Shown: positions 19,329 to 28,455, counted from the stretch's first letter. The stretch is 64,000 bases of DNA from Shewanella sp. 10N.286.48.A6 (GCF_002873135.1 NZ_MCVI01000017.1:76191-140190), one strand, 5' to 3'. The notes: a model not told the origin generated them from the letters alone. Numbers and translations are program-made.

Positions 19329-20003
19329 TTAGAAAGGCCACCATTGGCCCATAAAGAAGGAGCTTAACCAACCCACTTTTTGGACATCGGCAAAAGTGCC
19401 GGTACCGCTATATTGAATCCGAGCATTGGCAACACGGGTGGATTCAACGGTATTATCAGGAGTGATATCTTGACTACGTACCATGCCAGTAACGCGAATA
19501 AACTCATCACCATTATTAATTGAAATCCACTTTTCGCCGCGAATAACTAAATTGCCATTGTTAAGCACTTGCATGACATTGGCTGAGATGCTGCCGTCTA
19601 AACTGTTTGACTGATCGGCATCTGACTCACGCTTGGTATTCATGTCATCTGAATAACGAAAATCTAGCGGAATTCCTTTAATCGACAGATTGCTGCCACC
19701 GGCATAAACCGGATCGACGCTTAAATCAGAGCCTCTTTTAATTTCGTTATTGGCACTTTTCTTCGCTTGGGTCGACTCATTAAGCAATACGGTAATAATG
19801 TCACCCACTTTGTGGGCACGAATATCCGAGTACAAACTGGATGATTGATGATCCATGTAAATTGAACCCGTTGACACCATTTGGGTTGGCGGCGCTTCTG
19901 GGTAAACAGGCGCATAAAATGGATCATCGGCTATGGGTTTTTGCTGAGTTGAGCTGCAACCCAGCATCACAAATGCTGATGCTAAGACTAAAACCTTATT
20001 CAT
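19329..20003 (-). CDS. flgH: FlgH, flagellar L-ring lipoprotein
   Basis: FlgH forms the outer-membrane L ring. The precursor has a lipoprotein signal with lipobox VMLGC (Cys about 16) and the family core [23 protein letters not shown] and [15 protein letters not shown] C-terminus ([16 protein letters not shown]). The frame is open seven codons further (ATG at 20024), but GAGG at about 20009-20012 is spaced correctly for the ATG at 20003, so the mature start MNKVLVL is preferred (224 residues). Confidence 0.94.
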   Translation of the reverse strand: MNKVLVLASAFVMLGCSSTQQKPIADDPFYAPVYPEAPPTQMVSTGSIYMDHQSSSLYSDIRAHKVGDIITVLLNESTQAKKSANNEIKRGSDLSVDPVYAGGSNLSIKGIPLDFRYSDDMNTKRESDADQSNSLDGSISANVMQVLNNGNLVIRGEKWISINNGDEFIRVTGMVRSQDITPDNTVESTRVANARIQYSGTGTFADVQKVGWLSSFFMGQWWPF

Positions 20004-20027
20004 CATCCCCTCTCTTATCATCAAAGC

Positions 20028-20816
20028 TTATAAGTTCTGTGTTACGTAAGACATCATCTGATCAACAGCTGATATCACTTTCGAGTTCATTTCGTAATTA
20101 CGTTGACTTTGGATCAAGTTAACCAGTTCTTCAGTCACGTTAACGTTTGACGTTTCAAGCGCCCCTTGACGAATAGCCCCTAAACCATCCAATGAAGCCG
20201 TGCCCTGAATCGGCGTGCCACTGGCACCGGTTTCGGTGTAAAGGTTTTGCCCTAGTGGGTCTAACCCTGATGGATTAATAAAGTCGCTCATGGCTAACTG
20301 ACCAATGACGGTATTTTCTGTAGCACCTGAAAGTTTCACTGAAACTTCACCTTCAGATGACACTGTGATTGAAGTGGCATCATCAGGAATGGTGATGGCA
20401 GGCTGGATGACATAACCCGAACCTGGGGTCACAATTTGGCCATTTTCATCTAGGCTAAATTGGCCGTTACGGGTATAAGCTGCGGTGCCATCTGGCATTT
20501 CAACTTCAAAAAAGCCTGGACCTTCAATCATTAGATCTAAGGCATTGTCTGTGGTTAACATATTGCCTTGGGTAAACATCTTTTGCGTGGCAACCACTTT
20601 GGTACCCGCACCGAGGTTTAAGCCATTAGGTAGTTTGGTGTTATCAGCACTGACGCCGCCCGCTTGGTTAACGGTTTGATAAAGCAAATCTTCAAACACT
20701 GCGCGGCTTTTTTTATAGCCAATGGTACTGGCGTTGGCCACGTTGTTAGAAATAACCGAAATGTCGGTTTGTTGGGCATCTAGGCCGGTTTTACTGATCC
20801 ATAAAGCAGGATGCAT
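20028..20816 (-). CDS. flgG: FlgG, distal rod protein
   Basis: The 262-residue rod protein has MHPALWISKTGLDAQQTDIS at the N-terminus, the ANASTIGYKK rod motif, and the C-terminal helix LVNLIQSQRNYEMNSKVI. GGAG precedes the ATG. It lies 11 nt downstream of flgF and forms the distal rod that passes through the L and P rings. Confidence 0.97.
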   Translation of the reverse strand: MHPALWISKTGLDAQQTDISVISNNVANASTIGYKKSRAVFEDLLYQTVNQAGGVSADNTKLPNGLNLGAGTKVVATQKMFTQGNMLTTDNALDLMIEGPGFFEVEMPDGTAAYTRNGQFSLDENGQIVTPGSGYVIQPAITIPDDATSITVSSEGEVSVKLSGATENTVIGQLAMSDFINPSGLDPLGQNLYTETGASGTPIQGTASLDGLGAIRQGALETSNVNVTEELVNLIQSQRNYEMNSKVISAVDQMMSYVTQNL

Positions 20817-20827
20817 AATAATTACTC

Positions 20828-21571
20828 CTAACTAATTCTCATTAAAGCTGACGAGGCGCGATCAAGATCTTCGGCGTTTTTCATCATCTTCACTTGCATT
20901 TCGTATTGGCGCTGAATATCAATTAGCGCCACCATTTCAGATACCGCATTGACATTACTGCCTTCAACTGCGCCACTTTCAACTTGAACATTGGGATCAT
21001 TAGGGATGTTTTGCCCTGTGGTTAAACGAAACAAGCCATCCTCACCGCGCATCATGTCGGCGTTGTTGGGGTTAACCAATTTAATCCGCGCGACCTCTTC
21101 GACTATGTCGGCTGTGGCGCCTTGAGGTCTAATCGAGATAATACCGTCAGGGGAGATTTGCACTTTTTCAACCGGCAGTGGCAGCACAATTGGCCCAGCC
21201 TCCCCCATAATCGGATTGCCACGCGCATTAGTGAGTAAGCCGGTAGTGTCAAAATTTAGACTGCCTGAACGGGTATAGGCTTCACCGCCATCAGCAGCTT
21301 GCACAGCTATCCAGCCTTTATCTTTAACGGCAATATCTAAATCACGACCTGTGGTTTTAAGTGGGCCTGAGTCAAAGTTATGCCCGGGGCTTTCTGTCAT
21401 TGCAAAAACACGAGTCGGTAAACCTTCGCCAAAAGCTTGCATAGAGCGTGCTTGAACCAAATCAGCTCTAAAGCCGTCAGTATTCACATTAGCTAAATTG
21501 TTGGCTCGCACCGCCAAAGCATTCATATTCTGCTTAGCGCCGCTCATGGCAACATAAAGTAATTTGTCCAT
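20828..21571 (-). CDS. flgF: FlgF, proximal rod protein
   Basis: The 247-residue rod protein begins MDKLLYVAMSGAKQNMNALA, with ANNLANVNTDGFRADL and a C-terminal helix MVALIDIQRQYEMQVKMMKN. It is the first gene of the flgFGHIJKL operon, with a consensus sigma-54 promoter about 50 bp upstream and GAGCGG-type ribosome site. Confidence 0.97.
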   Translation of the reverse strand: MDKLLYVAMSGAKQNMNALAVRANNLANVNTDGFRADLVQARSMQAFGEGLPTRVFAMTESPGHNFDSGPLKTTGRDLDIAVKDKGWIAVQAADGGEAYTRSGSLNFDTTGLLTNARGNPIMGEAGPIVLPLPVEKVQISPDGIISIRPQGATADIVEEVARIKLVNPNNADMMRGEDGLFRLTTGQNIPNDPNVQVESGAVEGSNVNAVSEMVALIDIQRQYEMQVKMMKNAEDLDRASSALMRIS

Positions 21572-21619
21572 TTACCGCTCCGTCAAACTTTCTTCATAAC
21601 AAAAGATATACACAGAACT

Positions 21620-21636
21620 AGCAATCAACGTGCCAA
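21620..21636 (-). promoter_or_regulatory. Sigma-54 promoter for flgFGHIJKL
   Basis: The minus strand reads TTGGCAC-N5-TTGCT, an exact -24/-12 consensus. It shows flgF-flgL can be transcribed independently of flgBCDE. Confidence 0.92.
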
Positions 21637-21763
21637 AAAATTAAGGGTTTGAGTTTTAGATGAAATTTGCAGTTATAAACAGCGGGGAAATTTACAAGAT
21701 AAGCAATGTTGGGCTGGTTAATGGCTGTAGTAACGAGGTGAAGAATGAGGTGAACAATAAGGC

Positions 21764-21790
21764 AAAGAGTTGCCATGGCGGCAACTCTTT
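21764..21790 (-). terminator. Terminator after flgE
   Basis: An 11-bp stem (AAAGAGTTGCC/GGCAACTCTTT) with a 5-nt loop lies about 35 nt past the flgE stop. The following minus-strand sequence is only moderately T-rich. Confidence 0.7.
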
Positions 21791-21819
21791 ACTAAAGCGC
21801 GAGTTTACTAAAGCGCGAG
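21788..21819. repeat. 16-bp perfect tandem duplication
   Basis: TTTACTAAAGCGCGAG occurs twice head to tail, between the flgE stop and its terminator; the first copy overlaps the terminator stem by three bases. Confidence 0.9.
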
Positions 21820-21824
21820 ATTAA

Positions 21825-23189
21825 TTAGCGGATCTGCAATACCGTTTGGTTAAGGGTATTGTTCACTTCAAGGGTACGTGAGTTGGCTTGGAAGTTACGT
21901 TGAGCTGAAATCAAATCCACCAGCTCGGTGGTTAAATCAACATTTGATTGCTCAAGTGCTGACGAGCGAATACTACCAAAAGTGCCGCTATTGGCCTCAC
22001 CTGCTAGTGCTGGGCCTGAGTCTAAGCTGGCTTTCCAAGAGGTATTACCTACTTGAGTTAAGCCTTGCTCATTAGAAAAGCGTACTAATGCTACCCGAGC
22101 TAATGGCACGGTTGAACCGTTACTGTAACTGGCTGTTACTAAACCGTCATCGCCGACACCGACATTGGTTAAGCGCCCGACTGTGGTGCCATCTTGGGTT
22201 AACTCTGTCACTTCAAACGGTGAGGCGTATTGAGTAGGATTATTAAAATCGATGTTCACCTTTTGCGAGCCGTCAGCGCCGGTGCCGATAACACCTGCGC
22301 CATTACTACCTAGTTCAACCGTAGACACTACCGCAGGATCAGATCCTGTATAAGTTCCGGCATCATTAAATGTAAGTACTGAGCCTTTCCAGCCGGATGC
22401 GGTTTCAGCGGTACCAGTTGAATCAGCAATACCATCATCAGTGGTATCTGTTTTATATGTACCACCCGTTGGTGCATCAATATCCACTTGCTTACCATCA
22501 ACAGCATAAAAGGCAACCCAGTTATTCTCACCAGTATGGGAACCACCTTCTGGTTTAACAAAATAAGTGGTCAAGATATGAGCCTCACCAAGTGAATCAT
22601 AAATCGTTACTGAGGTTGAGTTATTGTAAGTATCTGCGTCATCTGGATCAAAGTTTGCGGGATCAAGTTCTTCATCACCAACATTGAGGTTCATTTGAAA
22701 ACCAACGTTACCGGTTTTCACTGGGCTACCTGCAGTATCGGGGATTTTAATCGGTTGGGTGGTGGTTAAACTCACTGAAGTCGAATTACCATCAGCATCC
22801 ACAGGGAAACCCTGTAAATAGTTACCGGCTGAATCTGTCATAAAACTTTCTGAATTTACTTTAAATGCACCAGCACGGGTGAATGCATGATCTTGGCTGC
22901 CCGCTTCAGATGAAGTAACAAAGAAACCACCGCCACTAATAGCCATATCTAAGGAGTTGTTGGTAAACAGTAAGCTACCTTGCTGAAACTGTTGCGCTAC
23001 GTGAGTTGTGGTTGCGCCGCCGCCCACTGCGGTATTACCATTTGAAAAAATTGAATTAGCATAAACATCGGCAAATTCAGCGCGAGACTCTTTAAAACCA
23101 ATGGTATTGACGTTGGCAATGTTATTAGCCGTGGTGTTGAGATCTTTTTGAGCAGCTGCGATACCACTCAATGCAATATTAAACGACAT
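21825..23189 (-). CDS. flgE: FlgE, flagellar hook protein
   Basis: FlgE polymerises into the hook. The 454-residue protein begins MSFNIALSGIAAAQKDLNTT, has ANNIANVNTIGFKESRAEFA, a long variable middle (about 150-330) and the C-terminal helix LVDLISAQRNFQANSRTLEV. GAGGTG precedes the ATG. It is the last gene of flgBCDE, 75 nt after flgD with a strong hairpin in the gap. Confidence 0.97.
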   Translation of the reverse strand: MSFNIALSGIAAAQKDLNTTANNIANVNTIGFKESRAEFADVYANSIFSNGNTAVGGGATTTHVAQQFQQGSLLFTNNSLDMAISGGGFFVTSSEAGSQDHAFTRAGAFKVNSESFMTDSAGNYLQGFPVDADGNSTSVSLTTTQPIKIPDTAGSPVKTGNVGFQMNLNVGDEELDPANFDPDDADTYNNSTSVTIYDSLGEAHILTTYFVKPEGGSHTGENNWVAFYAVDGKQVDIDAPTGGTYKTDTTDDGIADSTGTAETASGWKGSVLTFNDAGTYTGSDPAVVSTVELGSNGAGVIGTGADGSQKVNIDFNNPTQYASPFEVTELTQDGTTVGRLTNVGVGDDGLVTASYSNGSTVPLARVALVRFSNEQGLTQVGNTSWKASLDSGPALAGEANSGTFGSIRSSALEQSNVDLTTELVDLISAQRNFQANSRTLEVNNTLNQTVLQIR

Positions 23190-23226
23190 AAATCACCTCT
23201 TAGCGCTTTAAATTAGGTTCTGTGTG

Positions 23227-23246
23227 GCTGCCAGATTTCTGGCAGC
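23227..23246 (-). other. Intercistronic hairpin between flgD and flgE
   Basis: A perfect 8-bp stem GCTGCCAG/CTGGCAGC with a 4-nt loop lies in the 75-nt gap. There is no T-run on the transcribed (minus) strand, so it is more likely an mRNA stability or processing element than a terminator. Confidence 0.6.
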
Positions 23247-23264
23247 TTATTATTGTTTGTGTTA

Positions 23265-24062
23265 TTAACTTTCTGCCACTGCCAGTACATCAGACAATTG
23301 AATACCACCTAGGCCTCTGAGGTTAAGGATCGGACCGCTGGCGACACTGCCTAAAGACACACTAGTGACATGGGCATAAGTTGAAACCGCTAAATCTTCG
23401 GCGTTGCCATCAACTTTACCGTTAGCTTTAATGGCATACATGCCTTCTTCTACGGGTTCGCCATCTTTATCAAGGCCATCCCAGCTGACATCAATGTTGC
23501 CGCCTGCAGAGCCATCAACCTCAAAGGTTTTAATCACTTGGCCTGACTCGTCTTCAATGGTGACGGTAATGGTATCGATTGGCTGTGGCGTACTAATGAC
23601 ACCGTTAATGACTGGGTTTTCTTCTGAGACATGGCCAATATCTGATGGAATGAGCACCTTTTGCCCCACTAAGCCCGAGGCTTGTAATGCCTGACTTGAG
23701 CTCATCACACTGTTCAAATTCAAAATTTCAGCATTTAAGTTGGCAATACCATCAACGGTCGCGAAGGACGCCATTTGTGCGATCATCTGATCGTTTTCAA
23801 CAGGTTTAAACGGGTCCTGCATTGACAGCTGTTGACTCAAAAGCGCAAAGAAATCCGATTGGGTTAGCTCTTGGCTTTTAGCTTCACCAGTTTCGGTGGT
23901 GCTAGCTGATTGCGCAGCAGTTAGGCTATCTAAAAAGCTACTGTCTGATACCTGTGTAGTTTGTGAGTTTGTCGCCACTGAATTAGTGGAGACGGTGGAA
24001 GCCGTGGTAGACGTCTGCAACTGCGGTAATGACTGACTACTGTAAGGATTAACGAGGCTCAT
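23265..24062 (-). CDS. flgD: FlgD, hook-cap scaffolding protein
   Basis: FlgD caps the growing hook. The 265-residue protein has a Ser/Thr/Gln-rich N-terminus, the family motif LTQSDFFALLSQQLSMQDPF followed by KPVENDQMIAQMA, and a C-terminal Ig-like/FlgD fold with VSWDGLDKDGEPVEEGMYA. A strong GGAGG precedes the ATG. It is the third gene of flgBCDE. Confidence 0.96.
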   Translation of the reverse strand: MSLVNPYSSQSLPQLQTSTTASTVSTNSVATNSQTTQVSDSSFLDSLTAAQSASTTETGEAKSQELTQSDFFALLSQQLSMQDPFKPVENDQMIAQMASFATVDGIANLNAEILNLNSVMSSSQALQASGLVGQKVLIPSDIGHVSEENPVINGVISTPQPIDTITVTIEDESGQVIKTFEVDGSAGGNIDVSWDGLDKDGEPVEEGMYAIKANGKVDGNAEDLAVSTYAHVTSVSLGSVASGPILNLRGLGGIQLSDVLAVAES

Positions 24063-24086
24063 TGTTTACCTCCAACTAAATTCATA

Positions 24087-24503
24087 TTACTTACCCATAC
24101 GAAGCGTTTGCTGCAACATTGATTTGGCGGCATCAGCCACTTGAACATTCATTTGATATGACCGAGAAGCAGAAATCATATCGGCCATTTCTTCCATCAC
24201 ATTGACATTGGGTTTATAAATAAACCCATCGTTATCAGCCATTGGATGATTAGGTGAGAATTCTTTTAATAACGGTTTATCGCTTTCTACAACGCCTTTA
24301 ACACTGACACTATGAGAACTATTTTGCTGATGACTGGCTTTGGCCATTTCAGCCTCAAAAATAGGATGACGAGCTCTATAGGTCTCACCGACACTGCTTG
24401 ATACTGTGTTGGCATTAGCAATATTACTGGCGGTGGTATTTAAGCGCACCGATTGCGCAGACATACCCGAGCCTGACACATTAAAAATATTAAAAAGACT
24501 CAT
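24087..24503 (-). CDS. flgC: FlgC, proximal rod protein
   Basis: The 138-residue rod protein begins MSLFNIFNVSGSGMSAQSVR, has ASNIANANTV and the C-terminal NVMEEMADMISASRSYQMNV. GAGGTG precedes the ATG. It is 2 nt downstream of the flgB stop. Confidence 0.97.
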   Translation of the reverse strand: MSLFNIFNVSGSGMSAQSVRLNTTASNIANANTVSSSVGETYRARHPIFEAEMAKASHQQNSSHSVSVKGVVESDKPLLKEFSPNHPMADNDGFIYKPNVNVMEEMADMISASRSYQMNVQVADAAKSMLQQTLRMGK

Positions 24504-24505
24504 AA

Positions 24506-24904
24506 TTAATCACCTCTAATGGCTTTACGCATGCCAGAAAACTTACTTTCAAGAAAGCCCAGTGACATTTGATATTCCAAAGAGTTTTGCATAAATGCAG
24601 ATTGCTCTTCTTGCATATCCACCGTATTACCGTCACCTGTGTCTGGCTGATTTGGCACCCGAAACTGCACATGCTCTTGGCTTAACGCTTTAAGGTCAAA
24701 GTGCTTGTCAGTTGTTTGACTCATTTGCAGCCCTTGCTGATGAGAGCGGGCGCTATTCATGGCAGAGGCAAAGTCTACATCACGGGCTTTGTAACCCGGG
24801 GTATTGGCATTGGCGATATTACTAGATAGCACTTCAGCCCTTTGAGCACGTATGCCCAACGAGTATTGATGTACCCCTAAACCATTTTCAAAATTAATCG
24901 CCAT
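24506..24904 (-). CDS. flgB: FlgB, proximal rod protein
   Basis: The 132-residue rod protein begins MAINFENGLGVHQYSLGIRA, with SSNIANANTPGYKARDVDF and a C-terminal helix FMQNSLEYQMSLGFLESKF. It is the first gene of flgBCDE. GGAGG precedes the ATG and a sigma-54 element lies 35 bp upstream. Confidence 0.97.
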   Translation of the reverse strand: MAINFENGLGVHQYSLGIRAQRAEVLSSNIANANTPGYKARDVDFASAMNSARSHQQGLQMSQTTDKHFDLKALSQEHVQFRVPNQPDTGDGNTVDMQEEQSAFMQNSLEYQMSLGFLESKFSGMRKAIRGD

Positions 24905-24938
24905 AAAATTGCCTCCATCAGCTAACTGTCACTAACAA

Positions 24939-24955
24939 AGCAAACCTTATGCCAA
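24939..24955 (-). promoter_or_regulatory. Sigma-54 promoter for flgBCDE
   Basis: The minus strand reads TTGGCAT-N5-TTGCT with exact spacing, between the cheR terminator and flgB. Confidence 0.88.
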
Positions 24956-24992
24956 AATATTGCGGTTTTAAGATGAGAAAGGATAAAAATGA

Positions 24993-25018
24993 AAAATGCC
25001 GACGTAAGTCGGCATTTT
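24993..25018 (-). terminator. Terminator after cheR
   Basis: An 11-bp stem (AAAATGCCGAC/GTCGGCATTTT) with loop GTAA, about 30 nt past the cheR stop, is followed on the minus strand by T-rich sequence. Confidence 0.85.
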
Positions 25019-25047
25019 ATTCACTAAAAACATATTAATTCATAAAC

Positions 25048-25887
25048 TTACAATATATTTTTCTTTTGATAGTAAATCCCTGGGTTACAACGCACCATCG
25101 TAAATTCATCACTTAAACCTGAGATAGATTCTGACGCCCCTAAAAATAAAATCCCATTGGGATTAAGGGCGGCAGCAAATTGCCGCAAAATTTTAGCTTT
25201 TGCCTCTGGAGAAAAATAAATCAACACATTACGACAAAAGATAATATCGAACTTACCCAATAAGCTATAACTTTCAAGCAGGTTATGACTTCTAAAATTC
25301 ACTAACCGCTGAACATTATCTTTCACTTTCATATGACCTGACGGCATTGGATCAAAAAATTGTCGCTTTCGCTCATCTGATAGCCCACGGGCTAAGGCTA
25401 AGCTGTCATATTCGGCCTTTTTACAACGCGCTAGCATTGAAGGTGATAAATCGGTGGCTTGGATCGTCGCGCTACCAGGCAATGCCCCCGGCTTACGCTG
25501 CTGATACTCTAAAATAGTCATTGCCAATGAATAGGGCTCCTGCCCTGACGAGCAAGCGGCTGACCATATTTTTAACGGCCGACCTAAGCGGCTATATTCA
25601 GGTAATAAAGCATCATGAAGTAATTCAAACGGGTATTTGTCTCTAAACCACAGAGTTTCATTTGTAGTCATCGCGTCAATCACTTCCGCCCGTAAATGCC
25701 GCTCCATTGGCTTCATTGAGCGCTTAACCACTTCCGATAATGAGGGCAAATCATGCTTGCCCATTAAAGGCGCTAAGCGACTTTTTACTAAATATTGCTT
25801 GTTGTCACCTAATACAATGCCACTGTGTTGCTCTAAAAAAAGCTTAAACTGATTATATTCTGCTTCAGCAAGTGATTTGTTCGGCAC
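25048..25887 (-). CDS. cheR: CheR, chemoreceptor glutamate methyltransferase
   Basis: CheR methylates receptor glutamates using S-adenosylmethionine. The 279-residue protein has the N-terminal helical domain and the SAM-binding domain with KIWSAACSSGQEPYSLAM, FDIIFCRNVLIYFSPEAKAK and GILFLGASESI. The start is GTG with AGGA 7 nt upstream. It is downstream of cheV; the pair commonly precedes flg genes in polar-flagellate Gammaproteobacteria. Confidence 0.96.
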   Translation of the reverse strand: MPNKSLAEAEYNQFKLFLEQHSGIVLGDNKQYLVKSRLAPLMGKHDLPSLSEVVKRSMKPMERHLRAEVIDAMTTNETLWFRDKYPFELLHDALLPEYSRLGRPLKIWSAACSSGQEPYSLAMTILEYQQRKPGALPGSATIQATDLSPSMLARCKKAEYDSLALARGLSDERKRQFFDPMPSGHMKVKDNVQRLVNFRSHNLLESYSLLGKFDIIFCRNVLIYFSPEAKAKILRQFAAALNPNGILFLGASESISGLSDEFTMVRCNPGIYYQKKNIL

Positions 25888-25947
25888 TTTTACATCCTAT
25901 TTTAAAGAGGCGCTTTACATTGTTTGCAATCTAAAGCCGCCGCTTTG

Positions 25948-25976
25948 TTTGGTTACCGAGCGCTTGGTAACAAACG
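25948..25976 (-). terminator. Weak stem-loop between cheV and cheR
   Basis: Arms GTTTGGTTACC and GGTAACAAAC pair imperfectly in the 141-bp gap. There is no clear T-run. It could attenuate read-through from cheV into cheR. Confidence 0.35.
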
Positions 25977-26028
25977 TGAAATCTACAACCTATGGTGAAT
26001 CATCAGCCCTAGGTTTTCGATTGAATTA

Positions 26029-26949
26029 TTATAAAATGAGATGTTTGTTGACCGCTGACGCTAACTCATCGGGATTAAACTTAGCGATAAAGTCGTTTGC
26101 GCCGACCTTTTCAACCATGGCCTGATTAAACACGCCACTTAATGAAGTATGCAGCACCACTTTAATATCTTTAAGTTTTGGATCGTCGCGAATTTCCGCC
26201 GTTAAGGTATAGCCATCCATTTCTGGCATTTCAATGTCTGAAATAATCAGTGGAATTTCATCGGCAACATTATCCATCTCAGTGGCAATCGCTTTTAATT
26301 TCTCTAAGGCATCTTTACCATCAATAGCGGTGTCAATTTGCAGGTTCAATGACGATAATGAACGGATAATTTGCTTACGAGCAACTGCAGAGTCATCAAT
26401 CACCATAATATGGTAATGCTGCTCTTTATCAATGGTAATAGCATCACTGGCAGCTTGGCTTAATTCCGTTTTTACTGGTGATATTTCATCAAGAATTTTT
26501 TCAACATCTAAAATCTCAACCAATTCACCTTCGATTTCGGTTACTGCAGTTAAATAAGAGTTGCGCCCAGCCCCTTGTGGCGGTGGCATAATTGATTCCC
26601 AATTCATATTAATAATGCGCTCTACTGAGCTAACCAAAAAGCCCTGAATACTGCGGTTATACTCAGCAATAATGATGAAGCAATTTTCAGTCGATGCCAA
26701 CGGACGGCCACCAGTTGCCGCACTTAAATCAATCACTGAAATAGTCGAGCCCCGAATGTGAGCAATGCCTTTAATCATTGGGCTTAAACGGGGTAACTTT
26801 GTCAGTGGCGGACACTGTAATACTTCTTTTACTTTAAAAACGTTGATACCGAAACGTTGGCGACCATTAAGTTTAAAAAGCAGTAACTCCAGTCTATTTT
26901 GGCCTACCAGTTGGGTACGTTTATTAACTGAATCAAGAATGCTCGACAT
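26029..26949 (-). CDS. cheV: CheV, CheW-receiver chemotaxis coupling protein
   Basis: CheV couples receptors to CheA. Residues about 15-160 form a CheW domain (NVFKVKEVLQCPPLTKLPRL, GIAHIRGSTISVIDLSAATG) and residues about 180-305 a receiver domain with MVIDDSAVARKQI, phospho-acceptor Asp in PLIISDIEMPEMDGY and conserved Lys in NDFIAKFNPDELA. The 306-residue length is normal. AGGG precedes the ATG. It is divergent from flgA. Confidence 0.95.
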   Translation of the reverse strand: MSSILDSVNKRTQLVGQNRLELLLFKLNGRQRFGINVFKVKEVLQCPPLTKLPRLSPMIKGIAHIRGSTISVIDLSAATGGRPLASTENCFIIIAEYNRSIQGFLVSSVERIINMNWESIMPPPQGAGRNSYLTAVTEIEGELVEILDVEKILDEISPVKTELSQAASDAITIDKEQHYHIMVIDDSAVARKQIIRSLSSLNLQIDTAIDGKDALEKLKAIATEMDNVADEIPLIISDIEMPEMDGYTLTAEIRDDPKLKDIKVVLHTSLSGVFNQAMVEKVGANDFIAKFNPDELASAVNKHLIL

Positions 26950-27268
26950 AACCCTGCCTTGTTTTATGAATGCTTTCCCTAGTGGGATTTATTATTAGAG
27001 TTCACTGTTAATCAGTGTTTTAAAGCGACAGTAAAACCATTTTCGCAAATTGTAACACAGTAATTTATGCCCATTTGCTGGTTTAGCGCTTAAATTTAGC
27101 TATAGGCATAGTTTTTGCTTGATTGTGGTCACATCGCATTTAAGCGACGATTTCAATGAAAAAAGTCAAACTTCTGACAAAGATAACATTGAGAATGTTT
27201 AGCCTTATCATTGCTAATTAAAATTGAAGTTTAGAGGTAACCTGGCCAATCAAGCTAGTTAGAATATT
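26950..27268. other. Divergent cheV/flgA regulatory region
   Basis: This 319-bp gap holds the two opposing promoters. On the flgA side a sigma-54-like element is visible (27104-27119). No recognisable sigma-28 or sigma-54 site faces cheV. Confidence 0.6.
27104..27119 (+). promoter_or_regulatory. Probable sigma-54 promoter for flgA
   Basis: AGGCAT-N5-TTGCT matches the -24/-12 spacing with one mismatch in each half of the -24 box. It lies about 150 bp upstream of the flgA ATG, implying a long leader. Confidence 0.6.
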
Positions 27269-27976
27269 ATGAAGAAAAACATTCTACTATTGATCATTAT
27301 TTTTTTATCTTTACCGGTTAACGCCAGTGAAGATGCCACCATAACTTACTCTCTATCGACCATTACTGAATTAGCTAAAGAGGTAGTAGCAAAAAAAATT
27401 GCTAAAAAGCCCAATGCGGTGATCAACATTAGCCCGCAAAATCTTGATGGCCGATTAACACCGCCAAGATGTTTGCCACCCATTAGTGTTGAAATGGCCA
27501 GCGACCGCGAAATTAGCCGCACCAACACAGTCAAAATTAGCTGTATCAGCCCTGACTATGACTACCCATGGCAAATGTTTATCTCGGTTAAAGTTGAGGT
27601 TATGTATCCAGTGGTGACAGCATTGGGAATTATTGAAAAAGGTGAGTTAATCACAGCAGATAATGTGGCAATTAACTATGTTGACCAACACAGTATCCGC
27701 GGGCAGTTTTTTTCTGAGATCTCACAATTACTCGGTACCCGCTCAAAAAGGCGTGTGTCAGCTAAAGCGCCTTTGCTAAACAATAATTTATGCTTTGTTT
27801 GCAAAGGAGATTCGGTATCTATTTATGCTAAAACAAACGCATTTGAAATAAAAACTGCCGGAGAAGCACTAAGAGATGGTAATATTGGCGATGCTATTAG
27901 AGTCAGAAATAGCAATTCTAACAGGCGATTAGATGTCATTGTCACAGGCGTTGGCGAAGTTGAAGTTAGAATGTAA
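27269..27976 (+). CDS. flgA: FlgA, P-ring assembly chaperone
   Basis: FlgA is a periplasmic chaperone for FlgI. The 235-residue precursor has a clear signal peptide (MKKNILLLIIIFLSLPVNAS) and a C-terminal SAF domain with ALGIIEKGELITADNVAI, GTRSKRRVSAKAPLLNNNL and IRVRNSNSNRRLDVIVTGVG. It heads the plus-strand flgA-flgM-flgN group. Confidence 0.95.
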   Translation: MKKNILLLIIIFLSLPVNASEDATITYSLSTITELAKEVVAKKIAKKPNAVINISPQNLDGRLTPPRCLPPISVEMASDREISRTNTVKISCISPDYDYPWQMFISVKVEVMYPVVTALGIIEKGELITADNVAINYVDQHSIRGQFFSEISQLLGTRSKRRVSAKAPLLNNNLCFVCKGDSVSIYAKTNAFEIKTAGEALRDGNIGDAIRVRNSNSNRRLDVIVTGVGEVEVRM

Positions 27977-27983
27977 AATATTC

Positions 27984-28010
27984 TAAAGTTTTTTCTGACA
28001 AGGCCGATAA
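27984..28010 (+). promoter_or_regulatory. Sigma-28 (FliA) promoter for flgM
   Basis: TAAA-N15-GCCGATAA is a perfect match to the FliA consensus. It begins 8 nt after the flgA stop and 65 bp before flgM. This lets FliA raise its own anti-sigma factor. Confidence 0.95.
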
Positions 28011-28048
28011 CCTGTTTGGAAAACCCTAACATTACGCTGGAGCCTCAC

Positions 28049-28381
28049 ATGGCAATTGATATTAACCATCTAAAAACAGCTTCTCATGCTCAGTTGCGCA
28101 CCAATCGCGACGCAGGAGCAACAACGCAAACAGCTGACTCAGCGGCTAAGACCACGGCTGCCCCAGTAAAAACGGATTCGGTCAGTATTACTGCACAAGC
28201 GCAGCAGCTGCAGGGAGTGCAGAGTAATATGGCATCTTTACCAGAAGTTGACCAAAGCAAAGTTGATGCTATTAAATTAGCAATTTCAGAAGGTCGCTAC
28301 AAAGTCGATCCTGAAAAGTTAGCTGCTAACATTGCTAGCTTTGAAGCTGATCTTGACGGATTAAATTTCGACCAAGAGTAA
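28049..28381 (+). CDS. flgM: FlgM, anti-sigma-28 factor
   Basis: FlgM holds FliA inactive until it is exported through the finished hook. The 110-residue protein has a polar, disordered N-terminal half and a C-terminal sigma-binding part with SKVDAIKLAISEGRYKVDPE KLAANI. The frame is open 11 codons upstream (28016), but GGAG 6 nt before the ATG at 28049 sets the start, and the upstream codons lie too near the sigma-28 -10 box. Confidence 0.95.
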   Translation: MAIDINHLKTASHAQLRTNRDAGATTQTADSAAKTTAAPVKTDSVSITAQAQQLQGVQSNMASLPEVDQSKVDAIKLAISEGRYKVDPEKLAANIASFEADLDGLNFDQE

Positions 28382-28411
28382 CCTCATCGTTACTCTTGAT
28401 ATTATCGGCCA

Positions 28412-28440
28412 CACATTACTTAACGGGTAATGTGGGTTTT
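28412..28440 (+). terminator. Possible attenuator between flgM and flgN
   Basis: An 8-bp stem (CACATTAC/GTAATGTG) with a 7-nt loop is followed by GGTTTT. It is weak and may partly reduce flgN relative to flgM. Confidence 0.4.
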
Positions 28441-28455
28441 AATAAAGAGTAACTT

